Below are positions 7,904 to 18,219 of a DNA stretch of 64,000 nt, piece by piece. The stretch's first letter is position 1. The number at the start of each line of letters is the position of its first letter. The stretch covers positions 1 through 64,000 of the forward strand of contig NZ_NVQE01000006.1 of assembly GCF_002591975.1 (NCBI RefSeq), read 5' to 3'. The notes under the pieces are model-generated. The model made no database searches and had not been told where the DNA came from. It saw only the letters and a list, made by a program, of their open reading frames with translations. The position numbers and the translations under genes were made by a program. The DNA is from Mycobacterium neglectum. Lineage in GTDB: Bacteria > Actinomycetota > Actinomycetes > Mycobacteriales > Mycobacteriaceae.

Positions 7904-9094
7904 ATGTCGAGGACCGTCGCGAGCAGGATCGCCGCCGCAGTGCTGGCCGCGATCATCGTGGCGTTCTCGGTGTTCACCTATCTCGCGTATTCCGCCGCGT
8001 TCACGCCGACCGAGTCCGTGGTGGTCACCTCTCCGCGGGCCGGTTTGGTCATGGACCAAGACGCCAAGGTCAAGTACCGCGGTATCCAGATCGGCAAAGT
8101 CGAGAACATCGCGTACACGGGTGATCAAGCGAAGTTGACCTTGGCCATCAACAAGGGCGAACTGCGCTTCGTCCCGTCTAACGCGCCGGTGCGTATCGCG
8201 AGCACCACAGTGTTCGGCGCGAAGTCGGTGGAATTCCTTGCGCCGGAGCAGCCGTCCGGTACCTCGTTGCGCGCCGGCGCCGTCGTCGCGGCCGAGTCGG
8301 TGCAGTTGGAAGCCAACACCTTGTTCCAGACCTTGATCGAGGTGCTGAACAAGATCAACCCGATTCACCTGAACGCGACGATGTCGGCGATCGCCGAGGG
8401 ACTTCGTGGTCACGGTGACGACTTGGGCGTGACCACCGGGGACTTGAATCAGTATCTCGCGCAGCTGAATCCAAAGCTGCCTCAATTCGAGTCGCTTCTC
8501 TCCCAGACGGCGACGGTGGCCAACATCTACGGCGATGCCGCTCCCGACCTGGTGACTGTCGTCAACAATGCGCCCAAGCTCAGCGAGACGATCGTCGATC
8601 AGCAGGAGAATTTGAACGCCACGTTGCTCGCGACCATCGGCCTTGCCAACGAGGGAGCCGACACTCTGGAGCCGGGCGCAGACGACTACATCGCTGCGAT
8701 TCAGCGGCTACGGGCGCCGTTGAAGGTGCTTGGCGACTATTCGCCGGTACTCGGTTGCATCGTGCAGGGAGTCGCGAAGGGCCGTGAGCGGGGTGCCGAC
8801 ATCCTCGGTGGATACAAACCCGGCGCAATGGTCAGCTCAAGCTTCGTGTTGGGCGTGCCGTCGTACACGTATCCGGAGAGCCTGCCGATCGTGAATGCGA
8901 CCGGTGGTCCCAACTGCCGCGGCCTTCCGAACATCCCGAGCATGCAGTTCGGCGGCTCCTACTTCAGGTCACCATTCCTGGTCACCGATAATGCGCTCAT
9001 CCCGTACGAGCCGTTCACCGAGGTACAGGTCGACGCCCCGTCGACGTTCCAGTTCCTCTTCAATGGCGCATTCGCAGAACGGGACGACTTCTGA
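7904..9094 (+). CDS. mce4A: Mce4A, MlaD-domain substrate-binding protein
   Basis: A 396-residue Mce protein: an uncleaved N-terminal transmembrane anchor (residues 8-30), an MlaD/Mce domain at about 35-120 (VKYRGIQIGKV at its start), then a helical shuttle region and a C-terminal domain with cysteines near residues 283 and 329. In the mycobacterial Mce4 complex six such proteins form the conduit that carries cholesterol across the periplasm. Start ATG at 7904 follows AGAGGAGAAAG, one of the clearest ribosome sites of the operon. The stop overlaps mce4B (TGATG). Corresponds to Rv3499c. Confidence 0.94.
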   Translation: MSRTVASRIAAAVLAAIIVAFSVFTYLAYSAAFTPTESVVVTSPRAGLVMDQDAKVKYRGIQIGKVENIAYTGDQAKLTLAINKGELRFVPSNAPVRIASTTVFGAKSVEFLAPEQPSGTSLRAGAVVAAESVQLEANTLFQTLIEVLNKINPIHLNATMSAIAEGLRGHGDDLGVTTGDLNQYLAQLNPKLPQFESLLSQTATVANIYGDAAPDLVTVVNNAPKLSETIVDQQENLNATLLATIGLANEGADTLEPGADDYIAAIQRLRAPLKVLGDYSPVLGCIVQGVAKGRERGADILGGYKPGAMVSSSFVLGVPSYTYPESLPIVNATGGPNCRGLPNIPSMQFGGSYFRSPFLVTDNALIPYEPFTEVQVDAPSTFQFLFNGAFAERDDF

Positions 9095-10128
9095 TGAGCC
9101 ACCGGGGAATCGTGACGAAGGTGGGCATCTTCGTGGTGGCCATGCTGTTGGTCGCCGCCGGCTTGATAGTGATCTTCGGCGAGTTCCGGTTCGCTTCGAC
9201 GAACCGCTACCACGCCACGTTCAGCGACGCGTCGCGACTCGAGGGCGGCAACGACGTGCGGATCGCCGGCGTTCCGGTGGGCACCGTCGAGGATGTGAAA
9301 CTGAATCCCGACAACACCGTCGATGTGGCGTTCACTCTCGATAAGAAGTACCAGTTGTATTCGTCGACGCGGGCATTGATTCGCTACGAGAACTTGGTCG
9401 GCGACCGCTTCATAGAGATCACCTCGGGCCCAGGGGAACTCCGAAAGCTGCCCAAGGGCAGCACCATTCCGAAGGACAACACGCAGCCCGCGCTCGACCT
9501 CGACGCGCTGCTCGGCGGTCTACGGCCGGTGGTCAAGGGTCTCGATGGTGAGCAGGTCAACCAGATCAGCAACGCCATCCTTGAGTTGTTGCAGGGCGAG
9601 GGCGGCGCGCTACAGCGATTGCTTTCGGAGACAGGAAGTTTCAGCCAGACTCTGGGCGATCGTTACCAGGTGATCTCGGACGTGATCCAGAATCTCAACG
9701 ATGTGCTCGGGACCATTGACGAGAAGAGCGTCGAATTCGACGCCAGCGTGGACGAGTTGCAGAAGCTGGTCACCGGACTGGCGGAGGGCCGCGACCCGAT
9801 CGCCGGAGCGATTCCGCCGCTGGCATCGGCGGAGAACGACCTGACCGACATGCTGGCCAATTCGCGACGGCCGCTGCAGGGTGTGCTCGAGAACCTTCGC
9901 CCGTTGGCGACTGAACTCGACAACCGTAAGGCCGAGGTCAATCAAGTCATCGAACCGTTGGCCGAGAATTACCTCCGGCTCAATTCCCTTGGTGCGTACG
10001 GGTCGTACTTCAACTACTACATCTGCGCAGTGACGCTCAAATTCAACGGGCCGGCTGGCAGCGACATTCTCCTGCCGATTGGCGGGGTCCCGGACCTTTC
10101 GAAGGGCAGGTGCTCGGAAAATGGATAA
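9094..10128 (+). CDS. mce4B: Mce4B, MlaD-domain protein
   Basis: A 344-residue Mce protein with an N-terminal membrane anchor (about residues 8-28), the MlaD domain starting at YHATFSDASRLEGGNDVRIAG and a long helical region with regularly spaced leucines. It is one of the six non-identical subunits of the Mce4 lipid channel. A cysteine pair (YYICAV and KGRCSENG) lies in the C-terminal part. It overlaps mce4C by eight bases, the longest overlap within the operon. Confidence 0.93.
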   Translation: MSHRGIVTKVGIFVVAMLLVAAGLIVIFGEFRFASTNRYHATFSDASRLEGGNDVRIAGVPVGTVEDVKLNPDNTVDVAFTLDKKYQLYSSTRALIRYENLVGDRFIEITSGPGELRKLPKGSTIPKDNTQPALDLDALLGGLRPVVKGLDGEQVNQISNAILELLQGEGGALQRLLSETGSFSQTLGDRYQVISDVIQNLNDVLGTIDEKSVEFDASVDELQKLVTGLAEGRDPIAGAIPPLASAENDLTDMLANSRRPLQGVLENLRPLATELDNRKAEVNQVIEPLAENYLRLNSLGAYGSYFNYYICAVTLKFNGPAGSDILLPIGGVPDLSKGRCSENG

Positions 10129-11167
10129 GACGCTCCGGGCGGGCATCTTCGGCATCGCGGTCTTGGCGTGTGTCGTACTCGTCGCGTTCGGCTACAGCAG
10201 CCTGCCGTTCTTTCCGCAAGGCAAGCCATACGAGGCCTTCTTCGCCGACGCCGGCGGAATCTCGCCGGGTAACGACGTCAACATCTCTGGCATCACGGTC
10301 GGCAAAGTGAGTGACGTCGCCCTCGCCGGTGAGGTCGCAAAGGTGACTTTCACCGTCGATCGCGATATCCGGCTGGGCGACCAGACTCTCGTATCGATCC
10401 GGACCGACACCGTGCTGGGGGAGAGGTCACTCGGGGTCGCTCCGGAAGGAAGCGGGTCGGTGACCTCAATTCCGCTGGCCCGCACGACAGTTCCATACAC
10501 CTTGAACATGGCCCTTTCAGATCTCGGTCAGAACGCCGGTGCGGTCGATCAGGAGCAGTTGACCCAGGCGTTGGGTGTACTCACTGATTCATTCCGTGAC
10601 GCGACGCCCGAGCTTCGCCGCACGCTCGACGGGGTAGCGACGCTGTCGCGCAGCATCAACGCCAACGACGAAGCGCTCGGCCAGCTGTTGGCACGCGCGA
10701 AGTCGGTGACCGGTGTGCTGTCCGAGCGCGCCGGTCAGGTGAATCAACTCGTCACCGATGGCAATCAACTCTTTGGCGCACTCGATGAGCGGCGGACCGC
10801 GCTGAGCAATTTGATCGCCGGAATCGACGATGTGTCGCAGCAGATTTCGGGATTCGTCGACGATAACCGCCGCGAATTCGGCCCGGCCCTGAGGAAACTG
10901 AATCTGGTGTTGGACAACCTGCTCGAACGCCGTGAGCACCTCAGTGAGGCGCTCAAGCGTTTGCCGCCGTATGCCACCGCGCTCGGCGAGTCGGTCGGTT
11001 CGGGTTCGGGCTTCATGGTGAACCTGCCCAACGCGATACCGAACAATACGCAGGAAGCCATGCTCTTGGACCTCTACTTCCAGCCGGGCAAGATTCCGGA
11101 CAGCCTCTCAGACCTCCTGCGCGGGTTCATCCAAGAGCGCCTGATCATCAAGCCGAAGTCGCCATGA
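10121..11167 (+). CDS. mce4C: Mce4C, MlaD-domain protein
   Basis: A 348-residue Mce protein with a transmembrane anchor at about residues 7-27 and the MlaD domain with GGISPGNDVNISGITVGKV near residue 44. Helices predicted from NEALGQLLARAKSV onward continue to the C terminus, which lacks the proline-rich tail of Mce4D and Mce4F. The start chosen is ATG 10121 (MDKTLRAGIFG), inside the end of mce4B; the longer frame begins in mce4B sequence and is not credible. The stop overlaps mce4D by four bases. Corresponds to Rv3497c. Confidence 0.93.
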   Translation: MDKTLRAGIFGIAVLACVVLVAFGYSSLPFFPQGKPYEAFFADAGGISPGNDVNISGITVGKVSDVALAGEVAKVTFTVDRDIRLGDQTLVSIRTDTVLGERSLGVAPEGSGSVTSIPLARTTVPYTLNMALSDLGQNAGAVDQEQLTQALGVLTDSFRDATPELRRTLDGVATLSRSINANDEALGQLLARAKSVTGVLSERAGQVNQLVTDGNQLFGALDERRTALSNLIAGIDDVSQQISGFVDDNRREFGPALRKLNLVLDNLLERREHLSEALKRLPPYATALGESVGSGSGFMVNLPNAIPNNTQEAMLLDLYFQPGKIPDSLSDLLRGFIQERLIIKPKSP

Positions 11168-12576
11168 GCCGCCTGGTGCGGTTCGGAATCGTCGGCGCGC
11201 TGGTCGTGGCGCTGATCGGTGGCCTGTACGTGATTTGGCCACGAGTGACCACCTACCAGGTTGTCGGTTACTTCGATTCGGCCGCGGGCATCTACCCGGG
11301 TGACGAAGTCCGCGTAATCGGCGTTCCGGTTGGCTCGGTCGAATCGATCACGCCTCAGGCCGATGCCGTCAAGATCACGATGAGGGTGAAGGACAGCGTC
11401 AAGGTGCCCGCCGACGCCCGAGCGGTGATCATGGCGCCGAATCTCGTTGCGGCCCGGTTCGTTCAACTCACGCCTGTCTACAAGGACGGCCCGGAGTTGG
11501 GGAATGGCGCCACCATCAAGTTGGAACGCACCGCGGTGCCGGTGGAGTGGGACGATGTCAAGACCGAGCTGACGAGGCTCAGCCAGCAGCTCGGGCCGGC
11601 GGCCGGCCAAGTTCAGGGGCCGTTGGGCGAGTTCGTCAACCAGGCCGCCGATACCTTCGACGGCAACGGAGAGTCGTTCCGGAATGCCTTGCGCGAGTTG
11701 TCGCAGACCGCGGGGCGGCTGGGTGACTCGAGCACCGACCTGTTCGACACGGTGAAGAACCTGCAGATCTTGGTCGAAGCGCTTTCGAACAGCAACGAGC
11801 AAATCGTGCAATTCAGTGGGCATTTGGCCTCGGTCTCACAGGTGTTGGCCGACAGCACAGTCGGGTTGGACGCCACCCTCGGCAGCCTCAACCAGGCCCT
11901 GTCGGACGTCCGCGGCTTCCTCGACGAGAACAACGAGGCGCTGATCGGCAACATCGACAGACTGACGGACTTCACCAGCATCCTGACGAATCAGACCGAA
12001 GACGTCGAGCAGATCTTTCACGTCCTTCCGAACGCGATGGTGAACTTCTACAACATCTACAACCCGGCCCAGGGCACCGCCAACGGTCTGCTCGGCCTGC
12101 CGGAGTTCCAGAATCCGGTGCAGTTCATCTGCGGCAACTTCGACGGCGCGGGAATTCCCGAATACGACAAGCGATCTGAGATCTGCCGCCAGCGGATGGC
12201 TCCGGTGCTGAAGCGCCTTGCGATGAACTTCCCGCCCTTCATGGAGCACGGGATCAACACGATCACGGCGTACAAGGGCCAGGTCATCTATGACACCCCG
12301 GCGACCGAGGCCAAGGCGAAAACCTACATCCCGTATCTGGAGTGGATACCGGCCGACGGGCGCTTCCCGCCACGGCAGGGCGATCCGGGAGACCCCAGCG
12401 CCTTGCTGCTGCCCCAACCTGCGGTTCCCGGTCCGCCACCGCCCGCGCAGCCGTACTCGCTCGGCCCGGTGGTACCGCCACCAGGTCCACCGCCCGGTGC
12501 TGTTCCTGGTGCGCCGCCGGCGCTACCCGGTCCGCTTCCGGCCGAGGCCGGCGTCCCGCATGGAGGCGGACAATGA
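11164..12576 (+). CDS. mce4D: Mce4D, MlaD-domain protein with proline-rich tail
   Basis: A 470-residue Mce protein: N-terminal anchor, MlaD domain (GDEVRVIGVPVGSVESI near residue 48), helical region, then a proline-rich C-terminal tail of about 60 residues (many PPP and PGPPP groups), thought to reach through the cell wall. Start is the ATG in ATGA shared with the mce4C stop, and its own stop overlaps the mce4E start. Part of the Mce4 cholesterol uptake machine. Confidence 0.93.
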   Translation: MSRLVRFGIVGALVVALIGGLYVIWPRVTTYQVVGYFDSAAGIYPGDEVRVIGVPVGSVESITPQADAVKITMRVKDSVKVPADARAVIMAPNLVAARFVQLTPVYKDGPELGNGATIKLERTAVPVEWDDVKTELTRLSQQLGPAAGQVQGPLGEFVNQAADTFDGNGESFRNALRELSQTAGRLGDSSTDLFDTVKNLQILVEALSNSNEQIVQFSGHLASVSQVLADSTVGLDATLGSLNQALSDVRGFLDENNEALIGNIDRLTDFTSILTNQTEDVEQIFHVLPNAMVNFYNIYNPAQGTANGLLGLPEFQNPVQFICGNFDGAGIPEYDKRSEICRQRMAPVLKRLAMNFPPFMEHGINTITAYKGQVIYDTPATEAKAKTYIPYLEWIPADGRFPPRQGDPGDPSALLLPQPAVPGPPPPAQPYSLGPVVPPPGPPPGAVPGAPPALPGPLPAEAGVPHGGGQ

Positions 12577-13769
12577 CACGCGAGCTATTGGGCGTCAAAG
12601 TCAGGCGCGCGACCACCCGGACCCTGGCCATCGGCTCCGGCGCGGTATTGCTGGCCGGTTGCCAGTTCGGCGGCCTGAACTCGCTGGACATGCCGGGCAC
12701 CAAAGGCCACGGCAAGGGCTCCTTCACGATCACCGTGGAAGTGCCCGACGTTGCGACGCTGCCACAGAACTCGCCGGTGTTGGTCGACGACGTCACGGTC
12801 GGCAGTGTCTCGGGGATCGAGGCAGTCCAGCGCCAGGACGGCAGCTTCTACGCGGCGGTGAAACTGTCTCTGGACGAAGACGTCAGATTGCCGGAGAACT
12901 CGACGGTCAGGGTCGGGCAGACATCGCTGTTGGGGTCGCAGCACATTGCGCTGGCACCTCCGGTCGGCCAGCCGCCGGTTGGCGAACTGCGTGAGGGGCT
13001 TCGGATTCCGTTGAGCGAGGGCAGCCGCGCTCCCACGACGGAAGAAGTGCTTTCCGCTTTGGGCACGGTCGTCAACAAGGGCAACCTCGGTGCGTTGCAG
13101 GACATCACGCAGGAGCTCTACAACGCAGTGGCCGGCCGTGAGGGGCAGTTCGCCGGCCTGATCCCGCGGCTCGCTGAACTGGCCTCGTCATTGAATCGCC
13201 AGACCGACGACATCATTTCAACGGCCGAAGGCCTGAACCGATTCGCGAGTGTCCTCGCGCGCAGCAGGGACAGTCTCGGTCGGGCGCTGGATACTCTGCC
13301 GGGAGCGCTCAAGGTCCTCAACGAGAACCGGTCGGACATCGTCGACACTTTCGCCGCACTGCAGCGCCTCGGCACGGTGGCGTCGCGCGTCCTTTCCGAA
13401 ACCAAAGATGACTTCGCGCAGGACTTCATCGACGTGTACTCGGTGATCAAGCCGCTCAATGACAACCGCTCGGATCTGGTGTCGGGATTGGACAGCCTGG
13501 CGACGTTCCCGTTCCCCGGTAAGAACCTGCCCAAGGTGGCCAGGGGCGACTACTTCAACGTCTTCTCGACATTCGATCTGACGATCCGCCGGCTCGGAGA
13601 GACCATTTTCACGACGTCGTTCTTCGACCCGAACATGAAGCGCCTCGCAGAGGTCGTCAGCCCGCCGGAGTTTCTCACCGGAGAGATGGCAAACCTCTCA
13701 GGGCAGGCCGCTGACCCGTTCAAGATTCCGGCTGGCACTGCGTCGGGCCAGGAGGTGCCGGCGGAATAA
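12573..13769 (+). CDS. mce4E: Mce4E / LprN, lipoprotein subunit of Mce4
   Basis: A 398-residue Mce protein and the one lipoprotein of the set. The signal peptide ends in the lipobox LLAGC at about residues 27-31, so the mature protein is lipid-anchored at its N-terminal cysteine. The MlaD domain follows (PVLVDDVTVGSVSGI), then helices and a short acidic/proline C terminus. ATG at 12573 is preferred over the longer frame because it gives the signal peptide directly. Overlaps both neighbours. Corresponds to Rv3495c (LprN). Confidence 0.93.
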   Translation: MTRELLGVKVRRATTRTLAIGSGAVLLAGCQFGGLNSLDMPGTKGHGKGSFTITVEVPDVATLPQNSPVLVDDVTVGSVSGIEAVQRQDGSFYAAVKLSLDEDVRLPENSTVRVGQTSLLGSQHIALAPPVGQPPVGELREGLRIPLSEGSRAPTTEEVLSALGTVVNKGNLGALQDITQELYNAVAGREGQFAGLIPRLAELASSLNRQTDDIISTAEGLNRFASVLARSRDSLGRALDTLPGALKVLNENRSDIVDTFAALQRLGTVASRVLSETKDDFAQDFIDVYSVIKPLNDNRSDLVSGLDSLATFPFPGKNLPKVARGDYFNVFSTFDLTIRRLGETIFTTSFFDPNMKRLAEVVSPPEFLTGEMANLSGQAADPFKIPAGTASGQEVPAE

Positions 13770-15583
13770 TGTTCAGTCGAACAACGCGGATCCAATTGTG
13801 GATCTTCGCCATCGTGACCGTGATCGCGGTCGGCGCAATCGCTCTGCTTTACGTACGTGTTCCCGCCCGGCTTGGCATCGGCACGTATGAGGTCACGGCG
13901 AACTTCGTGGCCGGCGGCGGACTGTACGAGAACGCCAACGTCACGTTCCGCGGTGTCCAGGCCGGTCGGGTCGAGTCCGTAAATCTGACCGACAACGGTG
14001 TCGCCGCGCGCATGCGGATCAACAGCGATGTCAAGATTCCCGAGAACTCCACCGCCACCGTGAAGAGCGTGTCTGCGGTCGGCGAGCAGTACGTGGATTT
14101 CGTTCCGCCCGCGGATGCCTCGCAGGGGCTGCTGCGGAATGGTGCAACCATCCCCAAGGAGCGCACGGCGATCCCGCAGGACGTCGCCGAGTTGTTGCGT
14201 GAGGCCGACAACTTGGTGAGCAGTCTCGACAACACCCGGCTGCAGGATGTGCTGCGTGAGACGTTCGCGGCGTTCAACGGCTCCGGTCCCGAACTGGCGC
14301 GACTGCTTTCGTCGGCGCGGGCGCTTATCGACGAGGCCAACGCAAGCTGGCCGCAGACCTCGACGCTGATAGACCAGGCCGGGCCGTTCTTGGATGCGCA
14401 GCTCCGCAGCGGCGAGGACATCCGGTCGTCGTTCGACGGTCTTGCGCGCTTGACCACCGAAGTGGCCAACGCCGACCCGCAAGTTCGGAACGTGCTCGCC
14501 ACCGCGCCGGGAGCTGCCGCCGAGGCCAGCGAGACGTTCTCGGGTATCCGCCCGTCGTTCCCGGTGCTCGCGGCCAACCTGGCCAATTTCGGCCGCGTCG
14601 GCGTCATCTATCACAAGTCGATCGAGCAGGCGCTGGTGGTCTTTCCCGCCCTACAAGCGTCGCTGATGACGATCGGCGGCCAGCTTCCCGTGAGCGAGGG
14701 CGGCAAGCAGGACTTCAAGATCTCGATCAACGACCCGCCGCCTTGCATCACCGGATTCTTGCCGGGCGCGGATATCCGCACCCCGGGCGACACGACCATT
14801 CGCGATCTGCCGACGGACCTGTACTGCAAGGTCCCGCAGAATGATCCGAGCGTGGTGCGTGGAGCGAGGAACTACCCGTGCCAGGAATTCCCGGGTAAGC
14901 GGGCCCCGACGATTCAGCTGTGCCGCGACCCGGCCGGCTACGTTCCGCTCGGCAACAACCCGTGGCGCGGTCCGCCGGTGCCGGTCGGCACGCCGTCGGA
15001 CATCATGGAGGACGACACGCCAGAGGATGGGCGAAACATTCTGCCGCCCAACAAGTTCCCGTATATCCCACCGGAGGCCGATCCGGACCCCGGATATCCC
15101 GTCGCACCGGGGTTGTTGCCGCCTGACGTGCCGAGGGGCCCGGGGCCGGCACCACATCAGCCGTGGCCGTACATCCCCCCGCCGAACTCGGGACCGCCGC
15201 CGCCGCCGTATACGGCGTGGATCCCGCCTGCGCCATATCCGAATGCGTGGCCTCCGCCGGCGATCCCGCCGGGCTGGGCGACCAATCCGACCAATCCGCC
15301 GGACATCTTCGCCGGGCCCTACGGTCCGCCGCCGCCGCCCGCGCCACCACCACCTGCGGGACTGCCACCTGCGGCAGCGCCGCTCGCGGGACTTCCATCT
15401 GCGGCACCGGCACCTGCGCCGGCGCCACCTGCGGCCAGTGGAACCACCTACGGCACGTACGATCAGCGCACAGGCGTCTTCATCGACCCGGCCGGTGGTA
15501 CGGGGGTGTACGCGCCCGGCGTCGCTGACATGCGGCCACAAGAGAATTGGCTTGATCTGATGCTGTATCCGAAGCAGGTGTAA
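13769..15583 (+). CDS. mce4F: Mce4F, MlaD-domain protein with very long proline-rich tail
   Basis: A 604-residue Mce protein, last of the six. Anchor at about residues 8-28, MlaD domain with ENANVTFRGVQAGRVESV near 52, helical region to about 330, then a proline-rich tail of some 200 residues rich in PPP and PAP repeats ending with ENWLDLMLYPKQV. The six Mce4 proteins of the operon are all intact here. Its start overlaps the mce4E stop and its stop overlaps mam4A, so translational coupling runs through the operon. Confidence 0.93.
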   Translation: MFSRTTRIQLWIFAIVTVIAVGAIALLYVRVPARLGIGTYEVTANFVAGGGLYENANVTFRGVQAGRVESVNLTDNGVAARMRINSDVKIPENSTATVKSVSAVGEQYVDFVPPADASQGLLRNGATIPKERTAIPQDVAELLREADNLVSSLDNTRLQDVLRETFAAFNGSGPELARLLSSARALIDEANASWPQTSTLIDQAGPFLDAQLRSGEDIRSSFDGLARLTTEVANADPQVRNVLATAPGAAAEASETFSGIRPSFPVLAANLANFGRVGVIYHKSIEQALVVFPALQASLMTIGGQLPVSEGGKQDFKISINDPPPCITGFLPGADIRTPGDTTIRDLPTDLYCKVPQNDPSVVRGARNYPCQEFPGKRAPTIQLCRDPAGYVPLGNNPWRGPPVPVGTPSDIMEDDTPEDGRNILPPNKFPYIPPEADPDPGYPVAPGLLPPDVPRGPGPAPHQPWPYIPPPNSGPPPPPYTAWIPPAPYPNAWPPPAIPPGWATNPTNPPDIFAGPYGPPPPPAPPPPAGLPPAAAPLAGLPSAAPAPAPAPPAASGTTYGTYDQRTGVFIDPAGGTGVYAPGVADMRPQENWLDLMLYPKQV

Positions 15584-16278
15584 TGACGTCCACCCCGACA
15601 CCTCCGGGGAAGCCCGTGCGTCGGCGCGCTTCCCGGCCGGCTGGTCCGACCGACGGCAAGGTACCCGAGGCCACCGCCGTGCGCGTTTCGACGGCGGATT
15701 CCCACGCTGCAACGCCCGTGCCCAAGGTCGTCAAGGCTGTCGCCCCGCCGCCACGCCGGTTGGCGCCCAGTCGGCTCGTCACGCGCGTGGCGCTGGCCTG
15801 TGGGCTTGTCGCGACGAGCGTGGTGGGCGCCGCGGTCGCCGTGCTGATCGTCCAGCAGAACGACGCCGAGGCAGTTCAAGCGCGCAACCAGCGCTTCGTC
15901 GACACGGCGACGCAGACCGTGGTGAACATGTTCAGTTTCAAGCCGGACACCATCGACGACAGCGTCGACCAGTTCTACGACAGCACCAGCGGGCCCTTGC
16001 GCGACATGTTCAGTCAGGGCAACAACGTCGAGAATCTCAAGGCGATCTTCCGGGAGACCGGAGGCAGTTCGGAGACTGTGATCAACGGTGCCGCGCTCGA
16101 GAGCTTCGACGAGATCAGTGACAACGCAGCGGTATTGGTGTCGGCACGGGTCACGGCCAGCGACATGAACGGCAATAATCGGCCGTCACAGCCCTATCGG
16201 TTGCGCATCATCGTGCACGAAGACGAGGACGGGCGGATGACCGCCTACGACCTCAACTACCCCAACGGCGGAAACTGA
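15583..16278 (+). CDS. mam4A: Mce-associated membrane protein Mam4A
   Basis: A 231-residue protein with a basic proline/alanine-rich cytoplasmic N terminus of about 60 residues, one transmembrane helix (about 66-90) and an exported alpha/beta domain. This matches the Mce-associated proteins (Mas/Mam; Rv3493c) that stabilise Mce complexes. No enzyme motif is present. Overlaps mce4F and mam4B by one base each, so it belongs to the mce4 operon. Confidence 0.85.
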   Translation: MTSTPTPPGKPVRRRASRPAGPTDGKVPEATAVRVSTADSHAATPVPKVVKAVAPPPRRLAPSRLVTRVALACGLVATSVVGAAVAVLIVQQNDAEAVQARNQRFVDTATQTVVNMFSFKPDTIDDSVDQFYDSTSGPLRDMFSQGNNVENLKAIFRETGGSSETVINGAALESFDEISDNAAVLVSARVTASDMNGNNRPSQPYRLRIIVHEDEDGRMTAYDLNYPNGGN

Positions 16279-16766
16279 TGCGCTGGGTCGTGCGGGTCAT
16301 CGTCGGCGTGGTGGCTGTTGCGTTCGTGAGTTTGGCCGCGGTCGGCGGTGGGCTGTATTGGCATCGGGTCGAGATCCGTGGTGAGCAAGCCGCCCGCGCA
16401 GAGCTTGGACCGCTTGCGCAGCAACAAATTCCGACCGTTTTCACCTACGACTACAAGACCGTCGAGCGCAACCTCATTGACGCGTACAGCCTTCTTACAC
16501 CCGAGTACCGCAGGGAGTTTGAAGACCGGGCGAACGCCGAGATCATTCCGCAGGCCCGAGCGCGGGAACTGGTAAGCCAAGCCAACGTGGTTGGCGTCGG
16601 AGTGCTTGATGCGCAGCGTGATTCGGCAGCGGTCATGGTCTACATCAACCGGACGGTTTCGGAGAAAGACAACCGCGAACAGCCGATCTATGACGGAGCG
16701 CGCCTGCGTGTCGATTATCAGCGGATCGACGGCAAGTGGTTGATCAGCTACATCACTCCGATTTAG
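16278..16766 (+). CDS. mam4B: Mce-associated membrane protein Mam4B
   Basis: A 162-residue protein with a single N-terminal transmembrane helix (about residues 5-25) and an exported domain of the same fold class as Mam4A. It corresponds to Rv3492c, last gene of the mce4 operon. Its final 14 bases overlap the 3' end of the convergent otsA gene; no stem-loop terminator is visible between them, so transcripts may run into each other. Confidence 0.85.
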   Translation: MRWVVRVIVGVVAVAFVSLAAVGGGLYWHRVEIRGEQAARAELGPLAQQQIPTVFTYDYKTVERNLIDAYSLLTPEYRREFEDRANAEIIPQARARELVSQANVVGVGVLDAQRDSAAVMVYINRTVSEKDNREQPIYDGARLRVDYQRIDGKWLISYITPI

Positions 16767-18219
16767 CCGCGTCTCCCCGGGTCGCGGCCAACGATTCGAG
16801 GAACGACTTTGCCCACAAGTCGACATCGTGCACCAGCACCTGGCGGCGCAGTGCTCTCATTCGCCGCCTGCCTTCCTCGGGCGTCTGATTCAATGCCGCC
16901 TCGATGGCATCCTTGACGCCTTCGAGGTGATGCGGGTTCGCGAGATACGCCTGACGGAGTTCGGCTGCGGCACCGGTGAATTCGCTGAGCACCAGTGCAC
17001 CACCGAGGTCGCTGCGACAGGCGACGTACTCCTTGGCGACCAGATTCATGCCGTCGCGCAGCGGTGTCACCAGCATGACGTCGGCAGCGACGAAGAACGC
17101 GATCAGCTCGTCGCGAGGTATTGGCCGGTGCAGGTAGTGCACGATCGGATGGCCGATGTCGCCGTGTTCGCCGTTGATATGGCCGACCTGCCGTTCGATG
17201 CTCTCGCGCATCGCGATGTAGCTCTCGACGCGTTCCCGGCTCGGCGTCGCGAGCTGCACCAGGACGGTATCCTCGCGGTTGGCCCGGTGCTCGTCGAGTA
17301 GCTCCGAGAATGCCTTCAGCCGGACGTCGATACCCTTTGTGTAGTCCAGCCGGTCGACACCGAGCAGGATCTTGCGCGGATTGCCGAGCTCCTTGCGAAT
17401 CTCGTTGGCCCGCTGCCGGATCGCGCGTGACCGCGACTGCTGGTCGAGCGCCGTTGAATCAATGGAGATCGGGAAAGCGCCTACTTTCACGGTGCGGGAT
17501 CCGACCTCGATCTCACCGAAGCGGGACCGGACCCCGATGGTCGCACGCGACGTGTTGGCGCCGACGAGCCGGCGGGCCAGGATCAGGAAGTTCTGTGCCC
17601 CGCCGGGTAGGTGAAAGCCGACCAGGTCGGCGCCGAGCAGACCTTCGATGATCTCGCTGCGCCAAGGCATCTGCATGAAGAGCTCGATCGGCGGGAACGG
17701 GATGTGCAGAAAGAAACCGATCGTGAGGTCGGGCCGCAACTCTCGGAGCATCTTCGGGACGAGTTGGAGCTGATAATCCTGAACCCAGACGGTGGCGCCA
17801 TCGGCTGCGGTCTTCGCCGTTGCCTCGGCGAACCGCCGGTTGACATCGACGTAGGAGTCCCACCACTCACGGTGGTAGGTCGGCTTGACGATGACATCGT
17901 GGTACAGCGGCCACAGCGCCGCATTCGAAAAGCCCTCGTAGTAGTCGGCGACGTCTTCGGAGGACAGGCTGACCGGGCACAGCAGCATGTCGTCCTGCTC
18001 GATCGGCTCGTGGTCTGCGTCGGGTATGCCTGGCCAGCCGATCCAGGCGCCGCGGCGGCGGCGAAGCAGCGGCTCCAAGGCGGTCACCAGACCACCCGGG
18101 CTGCGCTTCCACGTCGTGGTGCCGTCGGGCAGCCGCTCCATGTCAATCGGCAGCCGGTTGGCCACCACGACGAAGTCGGAATTCCCGGAGCTGACCTTGC
18201 GGCCGCTCCCCCGACTCAC
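16753..18219 (-). CDS. otsA: Trehalose-6-phosphate synthase OtsA (GT20)
   Basis: A 488-residue glycosyltransferase family 20 enzyme that joins UDP-glucose (or ADP-glucose in mycobacteria) to glucose-6-phosphate, giving trehalose-6-phosphate in the cytosol. Motifs: NRLPI near residue 22, the SPGGLV loop near 40, [16 protein letters not shown] near 145, and [11 protein letters not shown] near 285, all expected for OtsA. GTG start at 18219 directly follows the TAA of the 54-codon gene 18220-18384 (no spacer), so the two are surely co-translated. Convergent with mam4B. Corresponds to Rv3490. Confidence 0.93.
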   Translation of the reverse strand: MSRGSGRKVSSGNSDFVVVANRLPIDMERLPDGTTTWKRSPGGLVTALEPLLRRRRGAWIGWPGIPDADHEPIEQDDMLLCPVSLSSEDVADYYEGFSNAALWPLYHDVIVKPTYHREWWDSYVDVNRRFAEATAKTAADGATVWVQDYQLQLVPKMLRELRPDLTIGFFLHIPFPPIELFMQMPWRSEIIEGLLGADLVGFHLPGGAQNFLILARRLVGANTSRATIGVRSRFGEIEVGSRTVKVGAFPISIDSTALDQQSRSRAIRQRANEIRKELGNPRKILLGVDRLDYTKGIDVRLKAFSELLDEHRANREDTVLVQLATPSRERVESYIAMRESIERQVGHINGEHGDIGHPIVHYLHRPIPRDELIAFFVAADVMLVTPLRDGMNLVAKEYVACRSDLGGALVLSEFTGAAAELRQAYLANPHHLEGVKDAIEAALNQTPEEGRRRMRALRRQVLVHDVDLWAKSFLESLAATRGDAAKSE